Below are positions 49,101 through 57,562 of a DNA stretch of 64,000 nt, one piece after another (the stretch's first letter is position 1; each line of letters begins with the position of its first letter). Below the pieces are notes generated by a model. That model made no database searches. It was not told the DNA's origin and worked only from the letters and a program-made list of their open reading frames with translations. A program made the position numbers and the translations under genes. This DNA comes from Paenibacillus tuaregi (lineage in GTDB: Bacteria; Bacillota; Bacilli; Paenibacillales; Paenibacillaceae), in contig NZ_LT575476.1 of NCBI RefSeq assembly GCF_900086655.1, positions 1,902,503-1,966,502 on the forward strand, read 5' to 3'.

Positions 49101-49871
49101 GAAATCGAGCGTATGAAGCTCGAACATGCCCGCGATCTCCGTAAACGCGAACTCGAATCGCAAAAGGATGCGCTTCAGGATGAAAAAGACACGAAATCGA
49201 AGGCGTTTGATGCGGAGAAGGACGCGACGGCCGCTCAGTACGAATCGTTGGCGCAAGCCTTCGAAAGCTATTCCGGAGACATTAAAACGATCGAGGCCGC
49301 TATCTCTACGTTCCGCGTTAATCAAAGCGCAACAGCTAACGCTCAGATACTCGCAGAGCTTGATACGTTTGTGTCGCAATACAACGCGAAGATGGCGACA
49401 ATTGCGGCAACCAAAGCGGACACATCTCGCGCCGATGACCTGGCGGAGTATAACGCAAATAAGGACGCGTGGACAGCGGCCAAAGCGCGGGGAGACTCGG
49501 CGGAAATGGCGCGGCTGGCGGCTCGCAACGAGGCTATCCGTAAGCAATACGGGATCACGCAAGACACCGGTAAGCTGCAGTCATTTAGCGCAGGGGGTAT
49601 CGTACAGGGACAGCGCGGAGCAGCCGTTCCGGTCATCGCTCATGCGGGCGAGATCGTACTTAATCCGCAGCAACAAGCAACGCTATGGGCGACTTTAAGC
49701 GGCGGTCCATCGTTAGCCCCGTCTACAACTACACCGGCGCAGTCTATCGTTAACCATATCGATATGAGCGTGAATGACGTGGCGCTGACCGATAAGGCCG
49801 ATATCGAAACGCTTTATAGCGAGCGCGAACGGGTAGCTGCCCGGATACAGGCGCAAGGGGTGAAACTATGA
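46170..49871 (+). CDS. tape measure protein, exon 2
   Basis: The remaining 1233 residues of the tape measure. It opens with GFKTNEILAAMPGVLSLAAA, the conserved TMP domain. A membrane-like stretch (LQSAIVAFGMATAGVLGLVA continuing for ~55 residues) may aid DNA ejection. Long charged coiled coils follow, with a repeated ~60-residue unit (SAEWIAKDQRRMEEAGKSDV, SSDWIDAEERRMQDAGKSEQ), then a C-terminal domain with GGIVQGQRGAAVPVIAHAGE. A TTG at 46167 belongs to the intron end. It overlaps the Dit gene by four bases. Confidence 0.88.
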   Translation, partial: GFKTNEILAAMPGVLSLAAAGQVDLATTADIASSILRGFGLAATETSRVVDVLAKSSIDTNSGVTDLGYAMKYVAPVAANMGVSIEEATAAVGELSNAGIKGEMAGTQLRAILLALASPSKEAAAYMDKLGISIKDSAGNIKPLSTIVGDLQKAYGRLTQAQQADVAATLVGREAASGFITLINNGKTTLDNYTASLRNAGGTAERVAGTQMDTLKGATDNLSSALESVGITVGDKLAPAIRSVAEFITNLLTGFTNLSAPLQSAIVAFGMATAGVLGLVAAVGALTIAFNALNVSFPILGAVALAVGAVTAGITALISSNNEAAEATKKHDEAQQSLNETLNKSPLKNSVADLENLRQKSDELNGVLNERAKLENRLAQIKAAGERGEGSPAMLSEAMDINDALEEMDDKLRTMGYDGVDQAKEKLKEMKDTVDQSVPALLEMKNAEIADLAAKNEKVKSMEALFARYKDLSSAQSLNAAQEQELAGIVEQLRKQYPDLIQKLDATNRMRIQNVDTIGQQIKADRDFVTNSASSMQTYIDNLIKTTEAQRAAVEAQIKNYAALLSAIRAVESAKPGPQKSTPATSGGLAQYMSGSDKAFLNARYEGMKKSTEKGNQEAYDQLLVLEQTEQELKRKKDSLSSGNFGNIKTGKGVDLSTPKKAKTGKEKKPKAGKSAAELAEEAAKKAYDADIATVRYKAEMYDWSADQQIAAYKKVQAAHKAYLATHLEDERTMNLQLKRLAEDSAKARYDFSAEWIAKDQRRMEEAGKSDVEMAQARLDAWTRVLKRYKKDSDEYKQADEEVYKARKDLANAQNNEAKRQYDASSDWIDAEERRMQDAGKSEQEIAQMKLEAWTRVRNRYTKDSELYKRADDEMYKGRKDLTEKSTKLAEDLVKKEKAAIDRAKKADLDAIEERKKAFIDAQDAKIRAIEEQIAKEAELNIDADYETQLAEKQARADLLSSAVGPEGIQEREDTLKEIERMKLEHARDLRKRELESQKDALQDEKDTKSKAFDAEKDATAAQYESLAQAFESYSGDIKTIEAAISTFRVNQSATANAQILAELDTFVSQYNAKMATIAATKADTSRADDLAEYNANKDAWTAAKARGDSAEMARLAARNEAIRKQYGITQDTGKLQSFSAGGIVQGQRGAAVPVIAHAGEIVLNPQQQATLWATLSGGPSLAPSTTTPAQSIVNHIDMSVNDVALTDKADIETLYSERERVAARIQAQGVKL

Positions 49872-50419
49872 TTTACGACGTGTGCGTAAACGGAACATGG
49901 ATATCGACATTAGGCGCTTCTCTTTTTGAGAGGCGTCTTCCTATTTTGCCCGGCGAAGAAGAGAACACGGTGCGGCTCGCGGGAGTGGACGGCGTAGTCG
50001 ATTTCGGCGGTTCCTACGGTAGTCGGCCGATTGAGCTGACGTTAGAAATTACGGCGGGACCGGCGGAGTTTCACCGCACGTTGGCCCGGCTCGCCCGTTT
50101 ATTTAACGCTAATCGATCGGAGATGACGCTAGAGTTTTCGGATATGCCCGGCAAGTATTATCGCGCGTGTTATGCGGGGACATTGGCGCTAGATTCGCAG
50201 ATAGGTTCGCGGCTTGTCAACGTCAGCTTGCGCATGAACGATCCGTGGCCGACCGGTCCGGAGCGTGTTACGGAACTAACTATTACGCAATCACCGCAAG
50301 TGATTAGCGTTGAGTCTGCGGCGGATGTGCGGGCGCAGCCGGTTATTACGCTGACGAACACCGGGGCGAGTACAGTCCGACGATTTGCGATAAAAAATGA
50401 ATATTTACTGGAAGGGTGA
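49868..50419 (+). CDS. distal tail protein (Dit-like)
   Basis: A 183-residue baseplate hub subunit. VCVNGTWISTLGASLFERRL and the beta barrel ELTLEITAGPAEFHRTLARL ... SRLVNVSLRMNDPW match the siphovirus Dit N-terminal domain; a short C-terminal part follows (PVITLTNTGASTVRRFAIKN). The true galectin-like half may be supplied by the protein at 52721. The start overlaps the tape measure stop. Confidence 0.7.
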   Translation: MIYDVCVNGTWISTLGASLFERRLPILPGEEENTVRLAGVDGVVDFGGSYGSRPIELTLEITAGPAEFHRTLARLARLFNANRSEMTLEFSDMPGKYYRACYAGTLALDSQIGSRLVNVSLRMNDPWPTGPERVTELTITQSPQVISVESAADVRAQPVITLTNTGASTVRRFAIKNEYLLEG

Positions 50420-50424
50420 ACTAA

Positions 50425-50820
50425 ATGAACGTATCCAACTATCTCGCCAAGGCATTACTCAACGAGACGTTTCGCGGCATTGAATATGTTAAACCGGATA
50501 CCGTATATATGGCGCTATACACGTCCAATCCCACGGCAGCCGACACGGGCCGGGAAGTTACAGGTGGGGCATATGCGCGGCAGACGTTAACATTCGCGGC
50601 TCCTACGGTTGAGAGCGGAAGGCAGACGATTAAGAACAGCGCAGATATTCAGTTCCCGGTTGCTACCGCAGATTGGGGCACAGTGACACACATGGGCATA
50701 CGGGACGCGGCTACGGGCGGGAACTTGCTATATTACGGACCGTTGGACAGCCCGCGAAGCATCCTTACAAATGACCGATTTAAGATGCTGGCAAACTCCG
50801 CTGTATTGACACTGAGTTAA
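50425..50820 (+). CDS. tail fibre-like structural protein
   Basis: A 131-residue protein: NVSNYLAKALLNETFRGIEY, VYMALYTSNPTAADTGREVT and GTVTHMGIRDAATGGNLLYY. This is the pattern of the 'phage tail fibre-like' proteins found across phages and gene-transfer particles. Likely part of the tail tip or attaches the fibre. Positioned between Dit and the fibre gene. Confidence 0.62.
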   Translation: MNVSNYLAKALLNETFRGIEYVKPDTVYMALYTSNPTAADTGREVTGGAYARQTLTFAAPTVESGRQTIKNSADIQFPVATADWGTVTHMGIRDAATGGNLLYYGPLDSPRSILTNDRFKMLANSAVLTLS

Positions 50821-50832
50821 GGAGGCAATTAG

Positions 50833-52239
50833 ATGGCACAAAAACCAATGTACCCGGCAGCGGTAAACAGTAAACAGACGGAGCTATCCGCGCCGATAGA
50901 CGCAACACAGACGACTATACCCGTATTGGATATCTCGGTCCTTCCGGCAGCTCCTAACTTGCTCACGGTCGGTACGGACGAAACGGCGGAGACGATCCTT
51001 TATACAGGAATTAGCGGCAGTAATCTAACGGGGGTAACGCGGGGTTTTCAAGGGACAGCGAAGGCGTGGACGCAGGGAACCAAGCTGGCGAGATATTTTA
51101 CGGCGTACGATCACGATACAGTACGGGATAATCTTGCGGATTTGGATACTCGAGTAATGGCGGCACAAACGAAGGCTGATGGCGCAGAGACTCCAACGGG
51201 CGCGCAGGCTAAGGCAGACGCAGCCAAGACAGCGGCAATAACCGCAGCGGCCACAGATGCAACCACAAAGGCAAATACTGCGGAATCAAACGCTAAAGCA
51301 TACAGTGATACCCAAGCAGCAATTGGTAATATCCTGCCGAATTCCACAGGGCAACTGGGTCTTAGCGGTTGGATTCCTAACGTAGCTGGGAAATTCAGCG
51401 TAGCTAATAAGGGCACCAACTCGCCCTCCTTTTTTATTCACGGGCAACCTACGACTATAGCCGAATACGCTCAAAGTGACCCTATAGTTGTAGAGTCGGG
51501 TGTACAATATAGCATTTCAGCGGACTTTTTTACTTTTGGGGCTACAGGCGGAGAAATCTTCCTACAGGTGGCAGACAACCCAGTAACGACCACTTTAGCC
51601 AAAGTTACTGCGCAAGCAAATTCGGGCTGGCATAGTAAGAGCGCCACATTCACAGTGCCTTCAGGGGTAAGTTCTATTGTTGTAAGGATGTATGTATCCG
51701 CTGGCCTCCCTGCCGTGGCTAAGTGTTTCAACCGAATCATGCTTAATATGGGGGCAACGCCAGCGCCGTGGAATGACGTAGCTAGTAATGCATTGCTTTT
51801 TACAAATGTCAGTAATGGGAAAACTGCGATCGCTTCCGCTATTACTGGCAAAGAGGTACCTGCTTCAGGGAGCGATACATTTGCACAGTTGGCGACAAAG
51901 ATCGGGCAAATAAGTGCTGGTAAAAAGTCGGCATCAGGCTCAACTAATTCGGGTACCGTTAATAGAGGTTCCATAGATTTAGGGTCAACAAATTATGGTT
52001 CAAGTTATGACTTAACAGTGTCAGGTTTAAGTTTCACGCCGTCCACAGTACTTGCGGTTCGAGCTGATGGAGATCGTACTCAATTCACATATAGATTTTT
52101 AAGTTCCAGAGGCACCTTGTCCGAGGGCATCCGAGTCGGAGGCAATGCGGGGCAGTCTCAAGCCGATATAAGAAGTGGGGGGTTTACTCTACGTGTTCTA
52201 GGAATAAACGTTCCATACGAATGGATGGCAATAGAATAG
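50833..52239 (+). CDS. tail fibre with carbohydrate-binding-like domain
   Basis: A 468-residue receptor-binding candidate. An N-terminal beta domain (APIDATQTTIPVLDISVLPA, LTGVTRGFQGTAKAW) is followed by an alanine-rich helix (~105-155). A jelly-roll like CBM4/9 comes next (NILPNSTGQLGLSGW, YSISADFFTF, SIVVRMYVSAG), then a glycine/serine C-terminus. The last ~350 bases are less GC-rich, consistent with swapped host-range modules. ATG has AAGGAGG upstream. Confidence 0.68.
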   Translation: MAQKPMYPAAVNSKQTELSAPIDATQTTIPVLDISVLPAAPNLLTVGTDETAETILYTGISGSNLTGVTRGFQGTAKAWTQGTKLARYFTAYDHDTVRDNLADLDTRVMAAQTKADGAETPTGAQAKADAAKTAAITAAATDATTKANTAESNAKAYSDTQAAIGNILPNSTGQLGLSGWIPNVAGKFSVANKGTNSPSFFIHGQPTTIAEYAQSDPIVVESGVQYSISADFFTFGATGGEIFLQVADNPVTTTLAKVTAQANSGWHSKSATFTVPSGVSSIVVRMYVSAGLPAVAKCFNRIMLNMGATPAPWNDVASNALLFTNVSNGKTAIASAITGKEVPASGSDTFAQLATKIGQISAGKKSASGSTNSGTVNRGSIDLGSTNYGSSYDLTVSGLSFTPSTVLAVRADGDRTQFTYRFLSSRGTLSEGIRVGGNAGQSQADIRSGGFTLRVLGINVPYEWMAIE

Positions 52240-52250
52240 GAGGGGATTTT

Positions 52251-52544
52251 GTGCAAATAGGTAACCGAATATTTTACGACCAAAAGGGCGAAATCATCTA
52301 TCAAACTGGCGAGATGCAAGGGGATGTGTTGCCAAGAAAAGAAATCACAGAATTGAACTATGTTGATCTTGAATATGGTGCTATCGACTTGACCAAGCAA
52401 CGTATTGTAAGCATCGACCCAGTAACAAAACGCCCAGTGTTAGAAGCTATTGAAACACCACCCACGCCAGAACAGCAGCAGATTAAAAATTTAGAAGACC
52501 AGCTATTGATCTTAGCAGACCAATCTACGGGAGGGATTTTGTAA
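52251..52544 (+). CDS. small tail-module protein
   Basis: A 97-residue protein (QIGNRIFYDQKGEIIYQTGE, IDPVTKRPVLEAIETPP, a C-terminal helix). GTG 52251 is eight bases after AGGAGG; an earlier ATG at 52221 overlaps the fibre gene. It is found with the next small gene in this fibre module, possibly a fibre-assembly factor. Function unknown. Confidence 0.55.
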   Translation: MQIGNRIFYDQKGEIIYQTGEMQGDVLPRKEITELNYVDLEYGAIDLTKQRIVSIDPVTKRPVLEAIETPPTPEQQQIKNLEDQLLILADQSTGGIL

Positions 52545-52702
52545 TGGTAAACCAAGTAGTTGTACGTATTGCGGCTGAACGGATTATGACAGGCGGACTC
52601 AATCCTAAGACAAGCAAGGTGTATGTGCTGGACGATATTACAAATCAAGACTATCGCCAAGCTGTAGAGGACTATATCCTGGAACACACTGAGGGCATTT
52701 AA
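52544..52702 (+). CDS. small tail-module protein
   Basis: A 52-residue protein (VNQVVVRIAAERIMTGGLNP, YRQAVEDYILEHTEG), start overlapping the previous stop behind GGAGGG. Helix-rich at the C-terminus. Resembles XkdX-type short tail proteins only in size and place. Confidence 0.5.
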   Translation: MVNQVVVRIAAERIMTGGLNPKTSKVYVLDDITNQDYRQAVEDYILEHTEGI

Positions 52703-52720
52703 GAACGGGGAGGTTAGCGT

Positions 52721-53245
52721 ATGTTTAACCGTGCATCTCCATTTAACCGCCTAACCTATAATCGACCGCTTACTGTATTTGTCTACGGCAGTGCAACGCT
52801 CCACGGATCAGGCGGCATGACCGCAGCGGCCAACGTGGACATGACCGGATCAGCCCGGTTAGAAGGCGAAGGGTCTCTGTCGGCGGATTTTGTACGCGAA
52901 ATAGTCTTTGCTGCCCGTATGGACGCGGAGTCCAGTATGAGCGTGTCTTTTATTCGGGAACGAATGCAAAGCGCTGTATTACACGGTATAGGGACGCTTA
53001 AGGCTAACGGCAGCCGGTACCATGTGGATGAGATTACGTTTACCGGACCGTTCAAGCCGGGGGATAAGATCGTTATAGACTCCGGTAAAATGACGATCAC
53101 ACAAAACGGCGTAAATGCGTTATCACTTTTGGCGGGCGACTTCTTCGATCTCAACCTCGGCAATAACGAACTCACGTACACGGACCCGGAAACCGGACGC
53201 GACATTCTTATCCGGATTTCCTACCGCGATAAATACTTATACTAA
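52721..53245 (+). CDS. tail protein with Dit C-terminal-like domain
   Basis: A 174-residue protein. The N-terminal ~85 residues are alternating small-residue beta repeats (GSATLHGSGGMTAAANVDMT, ARLEGEGSLSADFVREIVFA). The C-terminal ~80 (FTGPFKPGDKIVIDSGKMTI, LNLGNNELTYTD) look like the galectin-like half of Dit. GGGGAGG precedes the ATG. It probably completes the distal tail ring. Confidence 0.58.
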   Translation: MFNRASPFNRLTYNRPLTVFVYGSATLHGSGGMTAAANVDMTGSARLEGEGSLSADFVREIVFAARMDAESSMSVSFIRERMQSAVLHGIGTLKANGSRYHVDEITFTGPFKPGDKIVIDSGKMTITQNGVNALSLLAGDFFDLNLGNNELTYTDPETGRDILIRISYRDKYLY

Positions 53246-53263
53246 CGGAGAGGAGGCCGCAGA

Positions 53264-55387
53264 TTGAAGTATTTACAATCGTACGACAGGTACCGCAAAC
53301 GCATCGGCATCCTAACGCAAGCTTACGACATCCAGCGGACGCGCCGGATTAACGCGGACTATTCGCTTACTTTCTCGGTCCCGATGACGTCCGCTGACTT
53401 TCGTGAAAAGCTGCCGTTAAAGGGCCATGTGATGGACGAGCGCGGCCAATACTACGTCATCAACTCACGCCAACGAACGCGCGACGGGCGGAAGCTAATC
53501 GCACAAATCACTTGTACTCACGTTATGTTCAAACTAACGGATTATAAATTCCCGTACGCATCGTACATGGCTGAGGGCTACGGGATTCACATATCGCAAC
53601 TAACAGCGCTCATCCAGACGGCAACGGGTGGGCGCTTTACAATTTCCGTAGATGATACGTTCGATCTCGTTGACGTTAAGGACTTCGGACGGGGCAACTG
53701 CCTGCAGGCGCTAAACGACGTTGTGGCGATGTATGGCGCGGAGGTCGAGGCGGACAACTTTACGATTCATCTGCGCAAGAAGATCGGAAACCCAGCGTCC
53801 GACTTACAGTACCGGATCGGTAAAAATATCGTATCGACTTCGTTTTCGGACGATGGCGGCTCGTTATGCACACGCCTATTTGCGCAGATGAAGGACGGCC
53901 GTACATGGATCGGACAGCCTGCGTCGATATTGAACGCAGAGGAACAGGCGCGACTCTCTGCGATACCCGGCGCTATTGTTAACGGGAAACTGGCGGTTAA
54001 TTACCTCGTGTCTCAATACGCAGAGACCTGGACGAGCGACAGTGTCCCGTTCTATGACGACGAGTTAATCGCGCAGGATATTACGGACCCGGCAAAGCTT
54101 GTTGTCGCGGCCCGGAAGGCGTTGGCTGAGCGGGAAATCCCTGCGCTTGAAGTATCCGTTAACGCTGCGGACTTGTTTAAGATCGACGGAACGGAGCCGA
54201 AGCCGGGCCTCGGCGATACCGTAACGCTCGTTGACCCGGAACTCGGCTTAACGAACATTAGCGCGCGAATTACCGAGCTCACGGAATACCCGTTCGAGAC
54301 CGATAAGCACTCGCAGGTCACGGTCGCAAACATCATGCGTCGGGATTACGCGCAGATCATTGCGGATCTCGATAAGGCCAAGCGGACATTCACAGACTTG
54401 TTGAGCGGTGGCCGGATACGGGCAGAGGCGTTCGAGGAATACGCCAAACAAGCGGTTATTGACGTCAACAACTCGAAGACTGAGGTTAAGTACGATATTC
54501 GCGGAATCCTCCTGCAGGACAAGACGGACGCGCGGAATCAAGTCGTGCTCACATCGAATGGAATTACGCTATCTACGGACGGAGGGGCCACCGCAAGGAC
54601 TGCGATCACGGCTCGCGGAGTAGTAGCGGAAACAATCGTCGGCCAGCTCGGTTCCTTTGTGTCGTTGCTGATCGGTAGCGGCAATAACGTCACGCAGATT
54701 AATACGAACGGGATTGCGGCCGGCCATGCGAACTTTAACAGCGCTCCGTTCCGGGTGGATATGGCGGGCAACTTGACTGCGAACAAGCTAACGGCTAACT
54801 CCGCGCAGATCAATACGTCTAATCTGAGCGCATCGACGTGGAAGGACGGATATTTTTCCGGAAATATAACGGCGGTCGGCGAAATAACAGGCGGGACGAT
54901 AACTGGTGCGTTGCTGCGGACGTCTACGAGTGGGGCCCGAGTGGAAATTGACGCGAGAGGTTGGCGGACTTACGATTCAGGCGGTCGGCAACGCATCTCG
55001 ATTAACACGAACGATTCATACGGTATGAGCGCTATTTCCTTCGCGACTTCAAGCGGGGGCGGCTCCGGAACAATTAACGGATCGGACTCCGGGATGCAGC
55101 TTTATTCCTACGGGAGTATGTTGATCGCGGCGCTATCGGGCGGTACCGTTCAGTTTCAGGGTACGGTGGACTTCTCGAATGCGAGTCCGGTCGGGCTTAC
55201 GATTGATTCGGTGAAAGATTTACGACTGCTACTTAGCGGAAAAGTTGACAAAGGGGCGTCCACCCAACCAACAACTGCAGGAGCCCATAACCACGGAATC
55301 CGTGACGGCGCGCAGTTTAAAGCAATAGACGGGACAGTATACACATGGAACGCCTACGACGGCTTCACCCATCAACATTCAATTTAG
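53264..55387 (+). CDS. tail tip / tail-associated protein (Tal-like)
   Basis: A 707-residue hub protein. The N-terminal ~370 residues match the phage endopeptidase/Tal base (RRINADYSLTFSVPMTSADF, KGHVMDERGQYYVINSRQRT, FGRGNCLQALNDVVAMYGAE). The C-terminal part is a beta-rich stalk and head (GGTITGALLRTSTSGARVEI), ending in GAHNHGIRDGAQFK and FTHQHSI. It caps the tail and may open the wall. TTG 53264 is eight bases after AGGAGG. Confidence 0.75.
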   Translation: MKYLQSYDRYRKRIGILTQAYDIQRTRRINADYSLTFSVPMTSADFREKLPLKGHVMDERGQYYVINSRQRTRDGRKLIAQITCTHVMFKLTDYKFPYASYMAEGYGIHISQLTALIQTATGGRFTISVDDTFDLVDVKDFGRGNCLQALNDVVAMYGAEVEADNFTIHLRKKIGNPASDLQYRIGKNIVSTSFSDDGGSLCTRLFAQMKDGRTWIGQPASILNAEEQARLSAIPGAIVNGKLAVNYLVSQYAETWTSDSVPFYDDELIAQDITDPAKLVVAARKALAEREIPALEVSVNAADLFKIDGTEPKPGLGDTVTLVDPELGLTNISARITELTEYPFETDKHSQVTVANIMRRDYAQIIADLDKAKRTFTDLLSGGRIRAEAFEEYAKQAVIDVNNSKTEVKYDIRGILLQDKTDARNQVVLTSNGITLSTDGGATARTAITARGVVAETIVGQLGSFVSLLIGSGNNVTQINTNGIAAGHANFNSAPFRVDMAGNLTANKLTANSAQINTSNLSASTWKDGYFSGNITAVGEITGGTITGALLRTSTSGARVEIDARGWRTYDSGGRQRISINTNDSYGMSAISFATSSGGGSGTINGSDSGMQLYSYGSMLIAALSGGTVQFQGTVDFSNASPVGLTIDSVKDLRLLLSGKVDKGASTQPTTAGAHNHGIRDGAQFKAIDGTVYTWNAYDGFTHQHSI

Positions 55388-55397
55388 CGTAAATCTA

Positions 55398-55427
55398 TTG
55401 AAACTTTCTTCCAGTTCAGACGATAAT
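55398..55427 (+). promoter_or_regulatory. promoter for the secreted moron
   Basis: TTGAAA (55398-55403), 18-base spacer and GATAAT (55422-55427), just after the tail tip gene, so the next gene can be expressed in the lysogen. Confidence 0.6.
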
Positions 55428-55457
55428 AGATATAACAAGTATAAGGGGGCTGTCTGA

Positions 55458-56018
55458 ATGAAGAAGTTTGTTGCCGGCGTGGTTGTAGGCGCTATGTTAT
55501 TCGCAGGAACATCCGTATTTGCCGATTCCATTAAGGGATTAATAGGAATGAAGGTGGGTGCTACATATGAAGTAATTAAAAATGGGAAGAAGATTGGAGA
55601 CGCTGCTTTAATTGGAGACAAGGCATATGTACCGGTTCGTGCAACCTCAGACGCAGCGGGTATTCCGCTAGTTGTAAAGGGGAAAACAATAACTATGGGT
55701 GAGGTTGAAGCTAGTAAAGACAGGGCCTACAGTCCAGAAGATACCGCAACTTTAGGACAGATTACAACTTTGGAAAACGATATTCGCGGCTATGAAAAAG
55801 ACCTAGCATACACTGAGGAATCAGAGATTAAGCCCCTTCAAGAGAGACTAACTGCTCAACAAGCAAAACCTGAAGATACTCAGGCATATAGGGAAGGAAT
55901 CAAAATTCTACAGGATAAGATTAAGGATCGCCAAGACTACGCGAGTTCTTTAAAAGCGAAAATTTCAGAGTCAAAGGCGAAGATCGACGCACTCAAAGCG
56001 CAATTATCCGCTAAATAA
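55458..56018 (+). CDS. secreted coiled-coil protein with stalk domain (moron)
   Basis: A 186-residue exported protein: signal peptide (KKFVAGVVVGAMLFAGTSVF), a short copper-amine-oxidase-like 'stalk' unit (KKIGDAALIGDKAYVPVRAT) and a C-terminal coiled coil (EKDLAYTEESEIKPLQERL). It has its own promoter and terminator and more AT-rich codons than the tail genes, so it is lysogenic cargo or a late wall-associated factor. The endolysin has the same kind of stalk domain. Ribosome site AAGGGGG. Confidence 0.65.
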   Translation: MKKFVAGVVVGAMLFAGTSVFADSIKGLIGMKVGATYEVIKNGKKIGDAALIGDKAYVPVRATSDAAGIPLVVKGKTITMGEVEASKDRAYSPEDTATLGQITTLENDIRGYEKDLAYTEESEIKPLQERLTAQQAKPEDTQAYREGIKILQDKIKDRQDYASSLKAKISESKAKIDALKAQLSAK

Positions 56019-56033
56019 TCGAATAACTAAACG

Positions 56034-56066
56034 CAGGGCGTGGCCGTAATGGCTGCGCTCTTTTTT
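56034..56066 (+). terminator. terminator after the secreted moron
   Basis: CAGGGCGTGGCC and TGGCTGCGCTC form an imperfect stem around GTAA, followed by six T (56061-56066). Confidence 0.6.
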
Positions 56067-56088
56067 ATTGTGACGAAAGGGGACACGT

Positions 56089-56310
56089 ATGAAATTACGC
56101 CAATTACTCGAATGTACCGTAGACCTGGCGCACCCGTCCGCTGAGTTGACCTCAGTTATTAGCGCTGTCCTGTCTGCGATTCCAAGCGTGGAAGAACGCG
56201 CCGAGATCCTGCGCCGGATTGACGACGAAATCGTGGTCGCGCTGGCTGCACTAGAAGAGGCGGAAGTAACGGAGGAGGAACCGGCCGATGGCGGAAATGG
56301 ACGTACTTAA
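56089..56310 (+). CDS. small acidic protein of the lysis module
   Basis: A 73-residue acidic helical protein (AHPSAELTSVISAVLSAIPS, AALEEAEVTEEEPADGG). AAAGGGG precedes the ATG. It overlaps the BhlA-like gene by 23 bases. Function unknown; small acidic proteins often precede holin genes. Confidence 0.55.
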   Translation: MKLRQLLECTVDLAHPSAELTSVISAVLSAIPSVEERAEILRRIDDEIVVALAALEEAEVTEEEPADGGNGRT

Positions 56311-56494
56311 GTACTTTCTAACGCAGGGACCTTTCGCTATTCTCTTCGTTTGGCTTCTTATTTACGTCATGCGCGCGAATAAAGAACGCGAGGGCCGCCT
56401 GCAGGACCTGCTCGATAAATTTTCGGAGAAGTACGACGTGATTATCGGGGAGCTCCGCGAGATGAAAGACCGATTCCCACACGGAAAGGATTGA
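56288..56494 (+). CDS. BhlA/UviB-family holin-like peptide
   Basis: A 68-residue membrane peptide: one span (FLTQGPFAILFVWLLIYVMR), then a charged coil (ANKEREGRLQDLLDKFSEKY) as in BhlA/UviB bacteriocin-associated holins. Such proteins permeabilise the membrane at lysis. Start overlaps the upstream gene behind GAGGAGG. Confidence 0.8.
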   Translation: MAEMDVLKYFLTQGPFAILFVWLLIYVMRANKEREGRLQDLLDKFSEKYDVIIGELREMKDRFPHGKD

Positions 56495-56501
56495 CGAAAG
56501 A

Positions 56502-57314
56502 ATGCAGAAAAAGGGCAACTTCCTGCTTATGGACAAGTCGGAGTTCCGCGGATGGCTGGCGGGGCAGAAGATCACGCGAACGATTACGAAGATGCAGGTT
56601 CACCACACGGCCTCGCCTAATTACGTGACGCGACGAATGGTTAACGGAGTCGCACAGCAGGACCATTTCGCGTGTCTCGAAGGAATGCGGAACTATCATC
56701 TCAGCGAAGGATGGTCCGGCACCGGCCAGAATATCACAACGTTTGAAGACGGTAAGATCGCGATTAGCCTCGACCGTGATCTTAACGCAACGCCGGCCGG
56801 CATTAGAGGCGCAAACACCGGCGCACTTTGCATCGAGAACGTCGGCAACTTTGATAAGGGCGGCGATACGATGACACCGGCCCAACGCGAGACGATCGTT
56901 CACCTTTACGCGTGCTTGTGCGAAAAACTCGGACTCACTCCAAGCGTCAACACAATCGTTTATCATGCGTGGTATACAGCGGATGGGACCTGGCTCGGTG
57001 ATTATAGCGCGGGCAAATCGAGCAAAACGTGTCCCGGTACGAACTTTTGGGGCGCAGGCAATACGAAGGCGGCCGCACAGAGTACGTTTATACCCGCGGT
57101 GGCCGCAGAACTTGCGAGATTAAAGAACGGAGGCAGTGACGTGAAAAAGGACGAGATTGTAGCGGTGAAAGTGAACGGGAAGAAGATCGCGGAGGGCATA
57201 GTGGATTGCGGTGTGACGTATATACCGGTCCGGGCCGTAGCCGAGGCGCTAGGCGCCAACGTAGCCTATGACGCGAAGACGAAGATGGTAACGATTACGA
57301 AGGAGGGTGCGTAA
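56502..57314 (+). CDS. endolysin: N-acetylmuramoyl-L-alanine amidase with stalk domain
   Basis: A 270-residue lysin. Residues ~25-205 are an Amidase_2 zinc domain (MQVHHTASPNY with zinc histidine, GALCIENVGNFD, IVYHAWY, KTCPGTNFW). The C-terminal ~60 are a copper-amine-oxidase-like stalk repeat (VTYIPVRAVAEALGANVAYD) that probably binds the wall, a style typical of Paenibacillus proteins. It releases progeny together with the holins on either side. No signal peptide, so it depends on a holin. Confidence 0.88.
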   Translation: MQKKGNFLLMDKSEFRGWLAGQKITRTITKMQVHHTASPNYVTRRMVNGVAQQDHFACLEGMRNYHLSEGWSGTGQNITTFEDGKIAISLDRDLNATPAGIRGANTGALCIENVGNFDKGGDTMTPAQRETIVHLYACLCEKLGLTPSVNTIVYHAWYTADGTWLGDYSAGKSSKTCPGTNFWGAGNTKAAAQSTFIPAVAAELARLKNGGSDVKKDEIVAVKVNGKKIAEGIVDCGVTYIPVRAVAEALGANVAYDAKTKMVTITKEGA

Positions 57315-57316
57315 TT

Positions 57317-57511
57317 ATGTGGAAGCGGAAATTAGCGAGTCGGAAGTTTTGGGCGCTACTGATCGCGTTGGTAACGTCGGTACTGACGGCAACCGGCGCA
57401 GGTGAGAACGAAGTCCTGCATATTACCGGGATTATCGGCGCGGTCGGCTCGTGCGTTGCGTATATGCTGGCGGAGGGGTTAGCGGACGGAGGCGGAAATA
57501 AAGACGAATAA
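57317..57511 (+). CDS. phage holin
   Basis: A 64-residue membrane protein with two spans (FWALLIALVTSVLTATGA and ITGIIGAVGSCVAYMLAEG), the layout of small Gram-positive phage holins. GAAGGAGG precedes the ATG, right after the endolysin. It would time lysis with the BhlA-like peptide. Confidence 0.8.
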   Translation: MWKRKLASRKFWALLIALVTSVLTATGAGENEVLHITGIIGAVGSCVAYMLAEGLADGGGNKDE

Positions 57512-57515
57512 AAAT

Positions 57516-57557
57516 AGCGCTCACTTGCGGATAGGATTCCGTGGGTGGGCGCTTTTC
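57516..57557. terminator. late operon terminator
   Basis: AGCGCTCAC (57516-57524) pairs with GTGGGCGCT (57545-57553), then TTTT. It ends the late operon and faces the convergent PH-SHOCT gene. Confidence 0.75.
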
Positions 57558-57562
57558 TTCGT

